Assembly (NCBI GenBank): GCA_022747635.1
Contig: JAKTNV010000075.1
Location: 1,116,001-1,180,000, forward strand
Length of the DNA: 64,000 nucleotides
Direction of reading: 5' to 3'
Source of the DNA: Hetaerina americana
Taxonomy: Eukaryota > Arthropoda > Insecta > Odonata > Calopterygidae
Shown here: one piece after another, positions 62,537-64,000 of the stretch
How positions within the stretch are numbered: the stretch's first letter is position 1
Layout of the letters: each line of letters opens with the position of its first letter
Notes under the pieces: model-generated
Told to the model about the DNA's origin: nothing
What the model saw: only the letters and a program-made list of their open reading frames with translations
The model's database searches: none
Made by a program: the position numbers and the translations under genes

Positions 62537-64000
62537 CCCCCCCTGCGGGTAGGGGGTTAGAGAATACTCCCGCAGTATCCCTGCTTGTCGTAAGAGGCGA
62601 CTAAAAGGGCGGGGAGAAAACCCCGAAAACAAACCCCAAGCCAGCAAGGGATGTGCCCGGACAGTGCTGTGGATCCACTGTCTGTGAGCGGCCATACCAT
62701 CTGGCCTGCGATCCGCCCAGGTGTTTGCCGTGCCTGGAGACCCGTAAGGGAGAGAAGGGGATCCTGGAGGGTGATCTTTCTGGTTCCCAGCAGGGTGTCG
62801 GATGCCCTGTATGGACCGGGGAGTGATACCCCTCTTCGGCCCCGGATTTTGTGTAAACGGGAGGCCGGGAGCTAGCCACTCAATCGGCTTCCGCCGCGTT
62901 TTCGCTCCGGTGGCGAGTGCCAAGGTTGTGGGGGTCTGCGTAGGGAGGTCGGAGATGTAAGGGTTTTGGTGGGCCCTTGCACCGAAGATCCACCCCGAAA
63001 CAGACAACCACTCCAGAAGCGCTATATCCCTCGAGTTAGCCCTGGCGACCGCTCCGGTTTGGCGGAGTGGCGTCCCAAATGTGTGGCTCCGTGGCGGGTG
63101 GGGAGGCCGAGGGACGAATCATTTATTATTATGGAGGAAAAACCCTTTCCACCACTAAAAAGATCCCGTCCGGACACCGGCGGGGGAGAGAAGTGTATTG
63201 GCGCATGTAAGCGCTATTTAATTATGTCGTGCATAAAGGAAGGTGAAAACTTGAAAAAGGTTTCTCCTTTCTTAATTCGCAGAGTTTTGTCACAGATTGT
63301 GCCTGGGGACCCAAAGAGGGTGAAGAAGCTCCGGGATGGTACACTTCTTAAAGAGACCCTGAACGATACACAAAGCGAAAAACTGCTTGCTATGGGAATG
63401 CTCCATGACATTCCGATTAAGGTGGAGGTGCACCGCACTCTTAACACCTGTCGGGGAGTCATCAGTCACTACGACCTCCTATACGTGGACATCGAAGAAA
63501 TCAAGAGAGAAATGTTCTCTCAGGGAGTGACTGATTGTCGTCGACTCACCACAAGGCGCAACGGAGAAAACGTAAACAGCACCTCCGTGATCTTGACGTT
63601 TGCGCGCGATAGACTACCCGACAAGGTGTTTGTGGGCTATGAATTGGTACCAGTGAGGCCATTCATCCCAAATCCCGTGCGTTGTTTCAAATGCCAACGG
63701 TTCGGCCATGTCGCGTCGCGCTGCGAGGGCAAGGCCACCTGCCCGCGCTGTGGCAAAGACGCGCACGAGGATAAAGAGTGCTCTTCGGAACCTCTTTGTG
63801 TCAATTGCAAGGGTACACACCCAGTGTACTCTCGTGATTGCCCGAAGATGAAAGAAGAGACGAAAGTCATGGAAATAAAAACACTGGAAAAAATCCCATA
63901 TGCGGAAGCGAGGAGAAAATACAGGGCGCTGATCGCTCCAACTTTCTCCCGGTCATTTGCTTCCGTTGCAACCACGCCATGTGTAAAGTGTACCATCGCC
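62537..64000 (+). mobile_element. I-clade copy A5, 5' part, cut by the window end
   Basis: Begins with the same C-run and TGCGGGTAGGGGG as A2 and A4 and follows their 5' UTR closely, with a short deletion near 62880 (CACTCAATCGG against CACTCCCGGTCAATCGG). The 3' end and target duplication lie beyond the window. Confidence 0.88.
63131..64000 (+). CDS. ORF1 (gag-like) of A5, partial
   Basis: Open for 290 codons from ATG 63131 to the window end. It shows the same three knuckles as A4 with small changes (CVNCKGTHPVYSRDC; LLKETLN for LLIETLN; GENLKKV for GETLKKV). No stop is seen in the visible part. Whether ORF2 is intact cannot be judged here. Confidence 0.82.
   Translation, partial: MEEKPFPPLKRSRPDTGGGEKCIGACKRYLIMSCIKEGENLKKVSPFLIRRVLSQIVPGDPKRVKKLRDGTLLKETLNDTQSEKLLAMGMLHDIPIKVEVHRTLNTCRGVISHYDLLYVDIEEIKREMFSQGVTDCRRLTTRRNGENVNSTSVILTFARDRLPDKVFVGYELVPVRPFIPNPVRCFKCQRFGHVASRCEGKATCPRCGKDAHEDKECSSEPLCVNCKGTHPVYSRDCPKMKEETKVMEIKTLEKIPYAEARRKYRALIAPTFSRSFASVATTPCVKCTIA

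Noticed and set aside
1..64000. CRISPR arrays, tRNA or rRNA genes, bacterial operons
   Set aside because: No regularly spaced short repeats, no cloverleaf or rRNA sequence was noticed; introns, TATA boxes and retrotransposons point to a eukaryote.

Overview
The window is arthropod-like (probably insect) nuclear DNA made almost entirely of transposable elements. The basis is the mix of I-clade and Jockey-like non-LTR retrotransposons, a CR1-like tail, a Penelope-like fragment with a GIY-YIG domain and a Polinton/Maverick (adintovirus-like) element, together with introns, TATA promoters and AATAAA signals. I recognise no host gene, tRNA, rRNA or CRISPR. The species cannot be named from the sequence.

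The centre is one 21,640-bp Polinton (23238-44877), starting AGT and ending ACT, with terminal inverted repeats of about 490 bp and a perfect 6-bp target duplication CGTGTT. Left to right it carries, leftward: an unknown spliced gene and a two-exon dUTPase; rightward: a 102-aa ORF, protein-primed DNA polymerase B, A32-like packaging ATPase, two small ORFs, a DDE integrase with a chromodomain, penton-like minor capsid protein, a pVI-like basic protein, major capsid protein, adenain-like protease, a pair of diverged paralogues flanking a PC4-like ORF; and leftward again a 197-aa unknown gene. TATA boxes, leader exons with consensus donors and acceptors just before several ORFs point to adenovirus-like splicing.

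The rest is a nested record of insertions. One Jockey-like copy on the minus strand (here E') is split into four pieces (45221-44878, 23237-21932, 18559-17859, 12101-11980) by three insertions, each with its own target duplication: I-clade copy A2 (12102-17858), a twin-primed 5'-inverted relative A' (18560-21931), and the Polinton. The Polinton was then hit by I-clade copy A3 (35796-40300), which breaks the major capsid gene. A full-length I-clade copy, A4 (52719-58448), has both ORFs open and sits in the gag of another Jockey-like copy, E2.

Flanks: 1-1399 is the 3' end of I-clade copy A1; 2262-4122 a broken minus-strand ORF2 (element B); 4187-7065 and 7489-11409 two damaged Jockey-like copies (C and D), D being interrupted by a CR1-like tail; 45222-45990 a Penelope-like 3' fragment; 46000-50870 a degenerate Jockey-like element in odd order (G); 60231-62220 apparently non-repetitive, non-coding DNA; 62537-64000 the 5' end of I-clade copy A5, cut by the window edge. 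A 1.33-kb rearranged RT mosaic occurs twice in inverted orientation (4288-5625 and 58785-60123).
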